The notes: a model not told the origin generated them from the sequence alone. DNA of 64,000 bases from Leptodactylus fallax (GCA_947044405.1 CAMRHE010000063.1:5761501-5825500); one strand, 5' to 3'; counted from the first letter of the stretch, positions 43,240-57,345 are shown. Numbers and translations are program-made.

Positions 43240-46094
43240 CGATATCTATGACACAATACATACTATAATAAAGACAATCTTTCTATTTTATATCTTGTAA
43301 TATATTTCCCTGGTCATTTGTCGATCGGCCATTAATCCATGCAGCGTTTCCTGTGGATCTGTCATATCGAGTGTTGCCACATCTGTCATGTAATGCTTTT
43401 TTTTTCTGCTGAAGCGGCTATTTCTCGAGCCCCCTCCGACCATGGCGGCGATTACTATTCTTCTGCTCTTTGCTGTGTGAGACATTCCTTATAGGAAAGC
43501 GTTTGCGCTGCTCATATCACATCTGGAGGATTTAGAGAGACTAATGTATTTATTGCTCTTTCATTACCCCGCCAGCTTTCGGAGATGAAATATCACTGCA
43601 GAGGAAATGGCTTTTGTGTATTGTTTCTTTTTTTTTTCACTTATTAATTTGATTTAGAATTATTTAGCTATCACAGCGCTTGCGGGTAACCATGACGACC
43701 AGCTTTATCACCTAGGCCTAACATCATCTGAACCTATTAACATAACTTTATTTGTCTTGTCAGTAAAGCACAATAAATATGCACTTGAGACTTGGTTTAA
43801 AATTAGCTGCACATTCCTGACTATGCAAGGGTTAACTACAGTATATTGGAGTTATGGTACGTTGTTTGATGTAAAGTGGACCCTTGGCAGTGAAATATTC
43901 TAAAATGGCCATCAGCTTGCACCAGCAGCAATTTATGGCTGCTGTCAGTCAGATTCGGCCTCTGTGACCTTTTATAGAAGCATAAACTGTGCAAAAATAT
44001 ATTATAGATCATTACCAGCTCAGTTATACCAACATATCATTTGTCAAAATCTGGACATCTACGTGTGTCCCAGGTCTAGTGGGATCAACCACTTTTAGGT
44101 CACATTTGCATAAACCCTGACCCTTTTCTGGCCTGAAATTACTAGGACATGCCTAGTGGTTTCCTAAAATCCCATCAAATTCCGATACATATGTTAAGTA
44201 GGCCAGTTAGGTGTGCTAAGGACCAGATTATAGGTAGACCCACATGGGTCCTTCAACACTTTGGGGTCTATTCTGGCTTCCAACACCTAACATTCCTGAT
44301 GATGGGTTGATGACCCTATTTGGCCAAGAAGTGTAAAGGTGGCCAAACAAGCATGTGGATACCTGTTTTGACTTCTAAATAAGTTGCTGGTTTGGTTGGG
44401 CTCAAAACTTCCATGGAAGGCCATGGACAAGGCCACAAGTCTCATGTGTCAGATCAGGTGTGTTCTAGGATGGGGACCAACACTAAAGCTTGTGTCCAAT
44501 GCCTTCATCAGTCTTAAACTGGTTTTCCCTATGAACATAACCATATTTAAATTCTAGACAATGAAGGTTAAAAAAATTGAAGTCATTAAAATTTTTGGAG
44601 AGTTTTAAATATTTTCTCTGACCATCTTAGTGGTGACATCTTTTATCTTGATCGGTTGCCAGTGGATACGACCATGCATGTAGGAACATACAATAGTCTG
44701 GAACTTGTTGTAAAACTCAGCCATGATTTCCTTATCGTGGCAAAGACTCTACATGTATGAGAAGATAACCCGACTATAATAAGGACATGATGGCTGGTTA
44801 TCAGGAGGGACACTACATGTATGAGAAGATAACCTGACAACAATAAGGACATCAAGACTGAATATCTGACAAGTCCCAGACAATGGAAAGTTCCTGCATT
44901 CATGGTTGTATTCTTGGGCAACCGGCCAGACTATCACTACTAAGATGGTTAGAGGAAACCTGTAAAACCGTGTGGGAGGCTAGAAAGGTATGGCCAGGCT
45001 ACCTGTCTGAATCAATCCCTTTATAAGGTACAGAGTGCCATATCATGCTTTAGAGAGGGCCATGAGATGTGCCATATGGCACAGGGTTTGTCATTTTTAT
45101 AAATTAGCATGCATGAGATCCAGATCCTGGATGCATAAAGTTCATTGATGTTGAGGTCCCCTGCGGTTGCTAGATCTAAACTGACAGCCCATAGTGATGC
45201 CACACCACGACTACTAATGAAGTGTCATCTTTATGGACATAACATCAGCCATAGCAATGTCACATTATGGCCAGCAATTTGGAGGATGAAATCAGTAGTC
45301 GTCATCAACACTGGCCACAACTCTAAGCTGTTTCCTCCAGCCCATCTCCTGAGTTTGTGCAATGCTGAAGGGGACCTAATGATGGTAATATTTCCTCTGG
45401 TGGTCTTCAGCTTGCTGAGCCTGGTGGTAGTTGGAAGGCCTCGATGGTAAGTGTAGGAGACACAGGTTGCAGGTGGACAACAGTTCTCAGTGGGAGTTAG
45501 GATAGGGATGAGCCAGATGATTGTTCTCAGTTGGGGATGCCCAGAAAATATAACTAGTGTCAGATAATACAACTTCACTTCTACCACCACTCTTTCTCTA
45601 TAAAGCTGAATTAGCTATACTCAGGATTCCGTGCCTTTGAGGGAAGTAAGGTCATATAAGGTTTAGGATAACCTCAGATTCTCCTCCACGATGGCACTCT
45701 CTCTCCACTCTCCTCTCTCAAGACTGGCAGCAATATATTCTCTGTCTCATGGCTGAGCAATACACATGGGCTTAGGTTGTCTCTCTTATCCTGCACAGCC
45801 AGTATGCTAACAAGACTTACTCTGGAGACTCACTGAGTCTCCTCCTGTTATCCCAATCAATGGTAAACTAAACGATGGCTCTCCCAAAAGGAGGTGTGCT
45901 CCTCCATTTTCAGTGCAACAGCCCTTACACGAGGAAATACATATATGGAAGCATAAAAACTATGTACAAGTGGCACTTACACAGCAAAATAAGCAGTGTC
46001 CACTGAGATCATATGATGTATAGTATATGGACAAACAGCAGGACTATGAAGGAGACGAACTCAAGACTCCATAACGTTGGTCTGTCAAGGTGCT
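43240..46094. other. No gene recognised
   Basis: 43270-43800 is unique-looking and T-rich. At 44747-44790 and 44814-44856 a phrase CTACATGTATGAGAAGATAA plus CC and nearby AATAAGGACAT is duplicated about 67 bp apart. The frames at 44643-45590 overlap on both strands and show no motif. Confidence 0.45.
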
Positions 46095-46269
46095 GCTTTA
46101 GACTCTATTCACATCTGCTTTGGAGGCTCCTTTCTATCCAATGGAAAATAAAGAGCTGCAGGCAGTCCTATTTCTCCCGTCAAGATGACTGTAACCGGAA
46201 ACCTGCCAGCGTCATGTGAGATGGGTGAGCTTATTACAATCCGCCACTGTCCTCCAATCCTGAGTCCCA

Positions 46270-49200
46270 ATGGTTAGGTGCGTGACAATTAATGTCAAGG
46301 GCCTGGGTTCCAACACTAAAAGGCGCCATGTCCTTAGAGAACTCCGCTCCTTACGAGCGGATGTGGCGTTTCTTCAGGAGACTCATTTTGACCGCTCCGG
46401 TACCTTTGCCTTCGCTAAGCACTACTTTCCCATAGCCTTTTCGGCCTTCCACGATCGACGCAGAGCTGGGGTGGCTATCCTTCTTTCCCGTTCCTGCCCA
46501 ATTACAGTGACAACCTCCCACATAGACCCAGGGGGCCAATTTGTTATTCTGGAAGGGCTCCTTCATGGTGCCCCGATTGTTTTATGCAATGTCTATGCCC
46601 CTAACTCAGCGCAGATCCCATTCTTGCGTCGGGTATTCTCCCGCCTGCGCGCTCTCCCGGCATCAGCTTGGCTTGTGGGGGGAGACTTTAACATGGTCTT
46701 CTCTGAACGGGCGGACCGATTGGCGTTACCCCAGGGTCCAACCCCGCCATAGGATGGCTCAGCTTGCACGGGAGTTCCGTAAGCTGATCCGCGCCCATTC
46801 TTTGTACGACCTTTGGCGAGTGGACAACCCTACTGCACGCTCTTACACCTTCTTCTCTCACCCTCATAACACTCACACCCGCATTGATTATTTCTTTGGT
46901 AATGCTCCCGCCCTTCGTTTGCTCAGGGACACGAACATTGGCTCTCTCACCTGGTCTGACCATGCCCCAGTTGTGGTTACTCTATCTACGACCCCAGTGG
47001 GACAACTTAGGTTCGGTAAACTCTCTTGCCATTCTCTGGGAAGCCCATAAGGCGGTCATGAGAGGACATTGTATCGCATTGGCTTCTAGGCTTAAAAGGG
47101 ACAGACAGGCCCAGGAACAGCTTCTCCAAGCTCGTATTCGGTCCCTTATGACAACTTTGGCAGCACATCCATCCCTGGGGGTTCTTCGCTGTTTGGTTTT
47201 GGCACGGGCTGACCTCCGTGATTTGGAGACCTGCCATGTGGAACGACTTCTCCTTTATACTCGCCAGAGGTTCTTTGAACGAGGTAATAAGTCTCACACC
47301 CTCCTGGCAAGAACCCTCAGGGATCATCAGGCCTCCTCCACACCACACTCTGTCCGTGACTCCACGGGTACCCTTCAACACCACCCTGACGCTCTGGCGT
47401 TCCACTCTTACTATTCTAAGCTGTATAACTTACCCCCCCCCCGCGAGCACTACCCCCTGGGGATGACTCAACACTGCTAGAAGACTATTTAAAGGATTGT
47501 TGTCTCCCACGCCTGCCTCCTGAGGCCTTGACTTCCCTAAACACTCCCATCACCAGGGAGGAACTAGAGGGGGTCCTGAGGGACCTCCCAAATGGGAAAG
47601 CCCCGGGCCCAGATGGGTTCACTTACAATTATTATAAGGTTTTCCAGGGTGAACTTTCTGCTCATCTATTGTCCCTCTTCAATTCCTTCCTCTTAGGCTC
47701 CCCCATACCCCCGACTATGCTCTCCTCACTGCTCACATTGGTCCCTAAACCGGGTAAGGACTTGCAGGACTGTGCTAATTATCGACCGATTGCTTTGCTG
47801 AATGCGGACCTGAAACTCTTTACCAAACTCCTAGCCAATAGGTTAAATGCTTGGCTCCCTCTGCTTGTCCATAAGGACCAGGTGGGATTCATCCCCTGTC
47901 GTCAGGGTGGTGACAACACCAGGAGGACTGTGGATTTGGTGGAGGTGGCCAATCATTATTCTACCCCCGGCCCTTCTCTTGAGTCTGGACGCTGAAAAGG
48001 CTTTCGACCGCATAGATTGGTCGTTTATGCATGCTACGCTTAAGGCGTTTGGGCTCAAGGGACCTTTCCTCACAGCTATCCAGGCCCTCTACTCCCTACC
48101 CACAGCAGCAATCAAGCTTCCCCATGCATCCTCGCCCTTCTTCCCTATTCGAAATGGCACTAGGCAGGGTTGCCCCCTGTCTCCCATCATATTTGCCCTC
48201 TGCATTGAACCGCTGGCAGCCAAGATTAGGCGAGACCCTAATATCAAGGGGATCATGGTCCAGGATAAGGAATTTAAGGTCTCTCTTTTCGCAGATGATG
48301 TACTCCGCACTCTCACCTCCCCTCATACTACCCTTCCAAACTTGTTGCGCTTGCTGGAGACCTATAGCGATCTCTCAGGATACAAGGTGAACCCTGCAAA
48401 GACTGAGGCACTCCCACTCAACATTCCACAGGACCTTCTCCTTCTCCTCCGCAGTAATTACGATTTCCAGTGGCGGGAGTCCTCTATCCGCTACCTGGGA
48501 GTCCATATATTCACCTCCTACGCGACCCTCTATTCGGCAAACTACCCGCGGTTGTTTCGTGAGTTAAGAGCCCTATTGGACAAATGGCAACCCTTACCCA
48601 TCTCCCTTTTAGGGAGAATTGCCGTGGTCAAGATGACTCTCCTTCCGAAGCTACTGTATTTTTTCGATACACTCCCGGTTGCGATTCCTCGGGGAGAATT
48701 ACGGAACCTGCAGAAAGCTATTTTTCAGTTTATCTGGCAGGCAAAACGACACCGAATACCCAGATCTGTTATGCTGGCGGATAGGGGGTCTGGGGGTATG
48801 GCCGTCCCACATCTGCTACATTACTATTGGGCGTCCCACTTGCGCCATATCCCACTTTGGGCGGCTATGCCAGCATATACTAGATGGGTGCAGATAGAGA
48901 AGCTCTGGCTGGCTCCCATGCACCCTAACGCGCTTCTGTGGGTTGGCTCTCCCCCCCGCTCCCCCTGCCTCGTACCTGCTGGGCCCTATTCGGTTTACTA
49001 GATCTATTTGGTCTGCCTGTCGTACTAGATTCTCCCTGATGTCCCAGCACTCATCTATGGTCTCCATATTATACAACCCCCTTCTCCCGGAAAGCCTGAC
49101 CTCTGCCATGACTAAGGTGTGGTCTAAAGCTGGTCTCTACCGGATTGCGGACATGGTTGATCCTGGAACCTTGGAACTCAGGTCCTTTGCCTACCTTATA

Positions 49201-50964
49201 GCTAATCAAAACCTGCCAGGTACTGAATGGTTCCATTATTTACAGGTGGTTCACTTTGTCCGCTCCCTCTATGGGTCCCTTAAAGTGTCACTGCCCACCG
49301 CTTTTGAAAAAATTTGCCGTGCAGGTACGTCCACTAGGGGCCTTATATCCTCTATTTACCAACTTCTTACCTCACAAACTACAGGCTCCCCAGTTACCCA
49401 TCGCTATATGCTTAAATGGGAGGAGGCGGTGGGTAGACCATCTCCCAGGAACAGTGGCGGATTGTATGGTCTCGGGCCCAGAAATCATCTCAGTGCATTA
49501 CATTTCGGGAAGCGCAGTATAAGTTGTTGATGCATTGGTATCATACCCCGGCTCTCCTCCATGCGTTAAATCCATTGGTTCCCCCATGGTGCTGGCGCTG
49601 TGGAGCTGAGGTGGGTACCCTGCACCACATCTTTTGGACGTGCCCTCTCATCCTGGGTTTCTGGAGGGAGGTCAGGACTTTGGCGACTGCTCTCTTTTTG
49701 CAAGAGGTCCCTCTTAACCCTCTGGTCTATCTCCTGAACCTTCCCCCCAGGCACCTGAGCAATAAGTCATCCAGGCTTTTCTTGCACCTTTGTACTGCAG
49801 CTAAAATTCTCAGTGTGAACCGAGAGCAAGGCAGGTGGTTTGGACTCCGCAACCAGAAATGAACACACACGCGGTAGTTCAAGAAAAGAATATATATTTA
49901 CTATAAGTTAATAAAGGCTATTTGAAGGTAAAATGACAGGGATAAAGACAAGCAAAATATACAATATAGCATGAACAATTTCAAGGCAAATTCTGCAATG
50001 GTTTCCACTTTTACTCTGTCCACTTCTGCAGTATGGACACTGAATGAACAATATACTCAAAACTATCCCTAACTGACCCTGACATCACATTTGGGTGCAC
50101 CCCCTTTTCCCCAGTGGTCCAGGTGGACCGCTTACAGTCCGTAGAAGCGCGCGGTGGGGCCCAAAGTCGTTCCTTTCTTTTATAGTGAAGCGTCCTCTCC
50201 TCACGGTTATCAGGATCTTGGGAGAAATGAAGTCCTCTTTAACAGACAGGGAAACCAACTGAATGCAATGTAATCCAACAGCAGATTCCACTCAGCACAC
50301 TGACAGTCCTGCCGAATCCATACACTGAGCTGGGATGTAAAGCCGGGATTTAGCAGGTGCTGTCCAGTACATCAACAGCACTGCAAGTCTCTATCTGTGG
50401 TATCCATATACACAGTCACAATGTCAGTCTCACTGATCAGCCACTGAGCACAGTTCCTTTCACGTGGACTCACTAGTCCTGTTGTCTCTTTACACTCTGT
50501 TTGTCTCTGGACCAAGATACAGCTTAGCTGTACAGAAAAATCTCCACACCAGTTCAATACAACACTTGCCAAGATGGCTGCTGCTCTCTCTCTCGTCACT
50601 TCCTGCTTCTCTGCTCACACTCTGTCTGCAGAACAGACAGGCTGATATAAAAGGGGGGGGGGGGTCTCACTCCAGCATCATGTCACAATTACAATGGCTG
50701 CTGTCTTAAAGGAACAGAATCACAGAAATACATTCAACATTAACAATTTATACAGACAAATAAAGCTTAGGACAACATTGGCTGTCTCTTACAATAGCTA
50801 GAAACTGGAAGAAAGTGAGTCCCCCATCTGGTCTTGAACTTGTGGCTAGAGTGAAGGATGTGAGGAGTCTTGAATGCCTGACCGCGGGCCTAAACAACTC
50901 ACAGGAGGCCTTTGGGGCTATCTGGGCGTCCTGGGATATGTATTGTACATCACAGGGTCTCTGA
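46270..50964 (+). pseudogene. LINE ORF2 (AP endonuclease, reverse transcriptase, zinc knuckle), multiply frameshifted
   Basis: ORF2 nicks DNA and copies the element RNA at the nick. The frame opens MVRCVTINVKGLG (Asn in NVKGL), then LQETHF (catalytic Glu), NVYAPN and GGDFN; after a shift near 46740 it gives TRIDYFF and SDHAPV, completing the endonuclease. After shifts near 47010 and at the C run near 47430-47445, the polymerase shows GKAPGPDGF and ANYRPIALLN. After a shift near 47970 come DAEKAFDRIDW (motif A), GTRQGCPLSPIIF (motif B) and FADDVL (motif C). Shifts near 48950 (C run) and 49450 lead to EAQYKLLMHWYHTP and the zinc-knuckle-like CWRCGAEVGTLHHIFWTC. The last 60 codons (IARNWKK to YCTSQGL, stop at 50962) lie beyond the inserted LTR. 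At least six frameshifts make it non-functional. The motif order and zinc knuckle fit the L1/Tx1 group. Confidence 0.92.
49814..50793 (-). mobile_element. Solo LTR (probable Gypsy-type), inserted in LINE ORF2
   Basis: A 980-bp segment splits the LINE coding sequence between codons for AAKIL and IARNW. On the minus strand it begins TGTAAGAGACAGCC and ends GGTTCACA, so it has the TG...CA form of an LTR. The minus strand has a TATA-like CTTTTATATC (about 50643-50652). It finishes with TTGAACTACCGCGTGTGTGT and GGTTGCGGAGTCCAAACCA, a style I associate with frog Gypsy-type LTRs. There are no internal genes, so it is a solo LTR left by recombination. The right flank ATAG and the left flank, which ends CAG, suggest a short target duplication with a 2-bp loss on the left. 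Confidence 0.7.
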
Positions 50965-51292
50965 TCTCTAGTCCTCTTCTCCCCTCCTTTCCTCTACTTC
51001 TACCCTTGTCTTCTTAATCCCTTCATCCCTCCCCTCCCTTGTTTACTGTCTAATTTGAATGCATATTGCTTAAGGGAGAAGAGGCGGATAGCCTCTACCT
51101 ACCTCATTGTTTTCTGCTTGTTTGATCTTTTTTTCTCTTTATACCTTGTTAATGAAAAATTTTTTCAATAAAAATTACAGTTAAATAAAAAAAAAAGATG
51201 ACTGTAACCTCGGTGGACGTCATGTGATGGTTCTGACAGTGTTATGGTGTCTGTTATATCCAGAAGTCAATGCAGATGTGAACAGAGCCATA

Positions 51293-53472
<2,180 letters not shown>

Positions 53473-54283
53473 TAGACCATACTTTCCAACGCTCCGAAAA
53501 TGACCAGAAGGTTCCCATAAAAGGGGTGATCTCCAGAGTCACGGAAGAGTGGACAAGTCTCCCTGCATTTTATTTGTGATGTGGGCAAATAATGTGCCAC
53601 TCACGTCACAAAAAAAGGGCATGGCCAGCACATTGCATGTCTATGTTACAAATGGGCATAGCACGCACAAAAATGGGTCATGTCTCGTCACAAAAGAGCA
53701 AGACATCGCCAATAAAGCACGGTCTTACCTGAAAATTTTTAAGATGCTGTTCTCCAGGTATCCCATCAAGTTATCTATTACCTTTCAACATATGATCTAC
53801 ATAGAGTCTTGGTGTGAGGGATGGAAATTATTGGAGATTTTTAATGGTGGTCAACAACCCATGAAAATGGATACCGCAAAACCACAATGACATAACAGAT
53901 AGCTATACTTTATATACCTTGTTAGACCATGTATACCTTCTCGATCAGCTGCACGGATACAATTACTTCTTCAGGCACCTGATGCGGTTTTACATTGAAG
54001 TCCTGTTGTCTGTTCTTGACCATGACCGACTATTCTCGAACTACCCCCCAACAAGTAACTACCATCCTTCCTTCCCTGTTTGCCCACTAACTATGCCCAA
54101 AATAAAGTGTTGCCAAACCATGCCAGTTCTTAACCATGGCTAACTATTCTTGAACTACCCCCAACCTTTTCATTTTGCCTACTACCCAATCTCCAAAATA
54201 CAATCATGCATTAACAGAAAAAAAAAAAGTGGGATTCTGCCCCCCCCTCAGTTTATATGCTGCTCTCTCAAACTGGTACTGCC
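53473..54283. other. No gene recognised
   Basis: 113- and 74-codon frames (53549-54143) lack motifs. CTTCCC- and ACCATG-type phrases recur loosely at 54010-54180 (GTTCTTGACCATGACCGACT against GTTCTTAACCATGGCTAACT, about 105 bp apart), a possible diverged duplication. Confidence 0.45.
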
Positions 54284-54529
54284 TTATTTAGTGCCATCAT
54301 ATTCCGCAACGCTTTACAGATATAGTAAACTGCCCCATATAGGGATCACAATCTAAATTCCCCCATCAGTATGCCTTTGGAGTGTGGGAGAAAAATTGAG
54401 TACCCAGAAGAAACCCACCATACACGGGGAGAACATACAAACTCCTTGCAGATGTTGTCCTTGGCTGGATTTGAACCTAGGACTTCAGCGCTCCAAGAAA
54501 ACACCATTGAGCCACCATGCTGCCCACCT
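54284..54529 (-). mobile_element. tRNA-derived SINE
   Basis: On the minus strand the element starts GGGCAGCATGGTGGCTCAAT (A-box region about 54508-54516) and has a perfect polymerase III B-box GGTTCAAATCC (54467-54477). It continues with ACATCTGCAAGGAGTTTGTA, TGTTCTCCCCGTGT and TCTCCCACACTCCAAAGG. It ends in the AATTTAGATTGTGA and GTAAAGCGTTGCGGAATATG part known from amphibian and fish SINEs of this group. The usual ATT-repeat tail is missing, so the 3' end is truncated. The family is very likely mobilised by an L2-type LINE such as the one at 36966; that is inference. Frames of 64-94 codons here are not genes. Confidence 0.85.
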
Positions 54530-56397
54530 TTTTCACCCATCTCTTAACCCCCAGCTCAAAATCCTTCCTTTCAAAGAACTATTAACCCTTTCCTTTCTCT
54601 GCATCCCTCAAATGTCACTAGGCCCTGTCTTAATCTGTGTACCAGTCCAGACCGATGCCTTCTGTTGACATCTTATGATACCAGTCATCAACCAAGTCTG
54701 TACAACTTATGGATATGCAAATCAACCTGCAAGATGCACCAGGGATGGGACAGATTGGCCAGATGTGCCTACAGACAGCTACCAGTCCTCTGGCTTTCTT
54801 CTAGAATCACCACTCAATACAATCCCATTAGCCACAATTAACATTTTCATCTTCTACCTGCTCTATGGCTGGCTGTAGACAAATCTGTAAAATCTGGCAT
54901 TTTGGTCTTCAAAAACAACCTACAAATGTCACCTCCTTAGAAAACAGTGTTTACCACTGAAGAGGGTTTAAGATTCAGAGGAAGTATTTATAGTCAGTAT
55001 GTGACATCCCGGAAGGATCTAAAAAAGTTGTATACTAAAAATGTTGTTAATAGATTCAGATAAAGCATTAGCGCTTCATATGTAACATCTTAAGAAGATC
55101 AAAGAAACTTGTAAAATAAAAAAGTTCAAGTCACACTAATTAGCTCATTTGGAGAAAAGTGTGAACAGAGACGTCACTTCACGAGGAGGTAACAAACACT
55201 CAAGAAGGGTTCAACGACATGCTGTATACATAGATATGGAGAATATAAAACCTATGGGAAACTTCTTCAGGTTTCGTTGAAGTTCTTGGACTCCAAGATT
55301 TTCTTGGCACTTGATATTCAATGTTAGTCATTTACAACTACTCTCATTTCTTGCAGAGTGGAATTCTAAATTTTTCCTTTTGGCTTCCAGGTGATGTCAT
55401 GCTAACTTGATGCATGGCCACCTATAGCACACGACCAACAGTACCATTTACGTAGCCTATTATATTGATGCAGTCTCATTTTTGGAATATTTGTAGTCCA
55501 CACTGGCAGCACTACAAAAGGATTTATCCTTAATGTGTGCCTTAAGCAAACTGTTTCCACTAGTACCTTAATGGGCTGAAAGGAAGCTAAGAGATGGAAA
55601 AAACAAGTTTTAAGAAGGGGAGGCGACAGGAGACTTCTCTGAAGGAGGAAGTGTGGAGCGTGAGGAGAGTCAAAGCCCAAGGAAGCCTGGAGAAGCTCCA
55701 GCTAGACCAGCCCCATGTCACGAGATGGGAACAGTTCCTGCTCAACTTGTGCCAAGAGAGGTGTGCAAGGTGTGACCATCATGGGCACTCCAACCTCCAT
55801 CAGGCTAAGGAAGGCTGACAACTAGGATGTTCACAACCATCAGGCTCCCTATAGACCCCCTCAGCATTGCACCAGCCCAGGAGGAGATGGCTAAATCTCC
55901 AGCCATTGCAAGTACTACTACTTCCCTTAACAGGTTGCTGCATATTGTCCCATGGAAATTGATATTTTTGTTGCCCCCACATCATGGAGAAGTAGAAGTA
56001 CTCCAATATTTCTATTTGCACTACACTTGTTAATTATTTCTTTGCAGAATGTTTTTACATCTTCCTATTATTGCATTTGAACGCGAGAAACCATTTCCAA
56101 AGCTTGGCTGAAATTATTGATCCAGACGCAAAAGCCTAAAGAAAAGACACTGAAAACTCTAATGAATGACGGATCGCCCCCCGGTTCTGTTCACCTGCTC
56201 GAGTGTGATCTACCTGGTGATATTTTTAGAGTGCGACACATCAATCGCGACTTGTGATGCTTTTTAATTAAACAGTGTTGACAATATTGGATGCTGTGAA
56301 TGGGTGGGATGAAACCACGAAGCGAATAAATATAATCTTAGGTTATGGTTAACCCAATGTTATTGAGTGATAGACAAAGGAAAAAGTTAAAATGTTC
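54530..56397. other. No gene; one weak zinc-knuckle-like frame at 55594-55818
   Basis: The 74-codon plus-strand frame at 55594-55818 begins with a lysine/arginine-rich stretch and ends with CARCDHHGHSNLHQ, which resembles a Gag-type CCHC knuckle with the last cysteine lost. There is no neighbouring protein to support it. 56050-56340 is unique-looking. Nothing else. Confidence 0.35.
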
Positions 56398-56517
56398 CTT
56401 AACCCTTTAAGGACGCAGGGACGTTTGTATGTTAATGTTCGGTGACTTTTCATATTTTCCTTCCCCACCTTCCAAAATTCATAACTTTTATTTTTCTGTC
56501 GACATAGCTATACCCCG
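56398..56517. repeat. Fragment of the dispersed repeat at 29630
   Basis: TTAACCCTTTAAGGACGCAG, CATATTTTCCTTCCCCACCT and TTTTTCTGTCGACATAGCTA match the first 110 bp of the repeat at 29630-30400. Confidence 0.8.
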
Positions 56518-56739
56518 TGGGTAAGGCCAGCATCACAATGTATAATGACGTAGGCATGACCAACGTCTGTGACGGCATTGAAGAGAGTCACACTGGAGCC
56601 CAGTAGAAGTAATGTAATTTTTATGTTCGATCACTCTGAGGTCTGAAAAGACTCTAGAGTAGGGTATAATAGTTGTTGGGAGTTGTACCCCCAAAATTTT
56701 GGGTTTTACCGAACCCGAATTTTTTTTACAAGGAACACC

Positions 56740-56843
56740 ATAGAGGCCACTTTGGAACATAATACTGTGTGGAGGTCGCTATGGGACATTATACTGTATG
56801 AGGGTGTTATGGGACATTATGCTGTAAGAAGGGGCCACTATGG
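56740..56843. repeat. Minisatellite remnant, CATTATACTGTG family (left part)
   Basis: Three to four units (GGCCACTTTGGAACATAATA, GGACATTATACTGTATG, GGGACATTATGCTGTAAG) stand before the LINE insertion. The array resumes at 57307-57345 (GGGATATTATACTTGAAGGG). Confidence 0.8.
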
Positions 56844-57306
56844 TATACCCCTGGATCCCATGGTTTATTTGCTGAATCTCCCTCCAAAAGGTCTCGGTAA
56901 AAATACATCTAAGTTATTCCTTTACTTGTGTACGCGGCCAAAACGCTTATAGCTCGCCATTGGAAGGAAGCTCTTCCCCCAGCAATTTCAGAATTGATAG
57001 CCCGACTGAAGGACATCCGCAGTCTGGAGTACTTGACCGCCTCCCTCAACCATACGGTAGAGGCATTTGAAGCAATTTGGTCCCACTGGGATTCCTACTG
57101 TGCCACACAGGGTCTCTGAGTTCTGACCCCCAACTTTGTCTTTCTCCTTATTGTTCCTTCCCTTTGTCGTGTCTTTTGTATTCCCTAAATCGAGTCTTTG
57201 TTGTTGTTTTTTCAGATTTAACGGATTATTTGCTTTGCATTTGAATTGTATTTTTTTTTTAAAAAAATTTTTCAATAAAAATTACAGTTAAAAAAAAAAA
57301 AAAAAA
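56844..57306 (+). mobile_element. Short 5'-truncated LINE, same family as 46197-51194, with 15-bp target duplication
   Basis: AAGGGGCCACTATGG occurs at 56829-56843 and 57307-57321, a perfect 15-bp target duplication. The insert opens within ORF2: PLDPMVYLLNLPPKGL, then after a shift AAKTLIARHWKEALPPAISE and HTVEAFEAIWSHWDSYC, ending TQGL and a stop (57117-57119). This matches the end of the 46.2-kb copy (PLNPLVYLLNLPPRHL, IARNWKK, EAFGAIWASWDMYC). The 3' end CAATAAAAATTACAGTTAAA plus A tail is identical to that copy. Only the last ~90 codons and the 3' UTR are present. Confidence 0.93.
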
Positions 57307-57345
57307 AAGGGGCCACTATGGGATATTATACTTGAAGGGGCCATT
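57307..57345. repeat. Minisatellite remnant, CATTATACTGTG family (right part)
   Basis: One to two units follow the LINE target duplication. Confidence 0.7.

Larger units (their letters stand above)
46197..51194 (+). mobile_element. 5'-truncated L1/Tx1-type LINE with target site duplication, carrying a solo LTR
   Basis: The flanks AAGATGACTGTAACC occur at 46182-46196 and 51195-51209, a 15-bp target duplication. Just beyond, CGTCATGTGA also recurs at about 46212 and 51218, so the exact 5' boundary could lie between 46197 and about 46221. The insert starts just before the endonuclease ORF, so ORF1 is absent. It ends CAATAAAAATTACAGTTAAA with an A tail. Excluding the 980-bp LTR at 49814, the LINE is about 4.0 kb. 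A second, shorter copy of the family is at 56844-57306 and shares the last 20 bases. Confidence 0.9.
46095..51292. mobile_element. Terminal-inverted-repeat element interrupted by a LINE
   Basis: CTCTATTCACATCTGC at about 46103 and GCAGATGTGAACAGAG at about 51272 are inverted copies resembling the ends of the MITE at 8645-8877. Removing the LINE insertion (46197-51194) leaves an element of about 200 bp. The outer boundaries are approximate. Confidence 0.55.

Noticed and set aside
49814..50793. An endogenous retrovirus with genes
   Set aside because: Only a solo LTR-like segment is present; no Gag, Pol or Env motifs were seen inside it.
54461..54529. Possible tRNA gene from the A-box and B-box
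   Set aside because: No cloverleaf or anticodon arm can be drawn; it is the head of a SINE.
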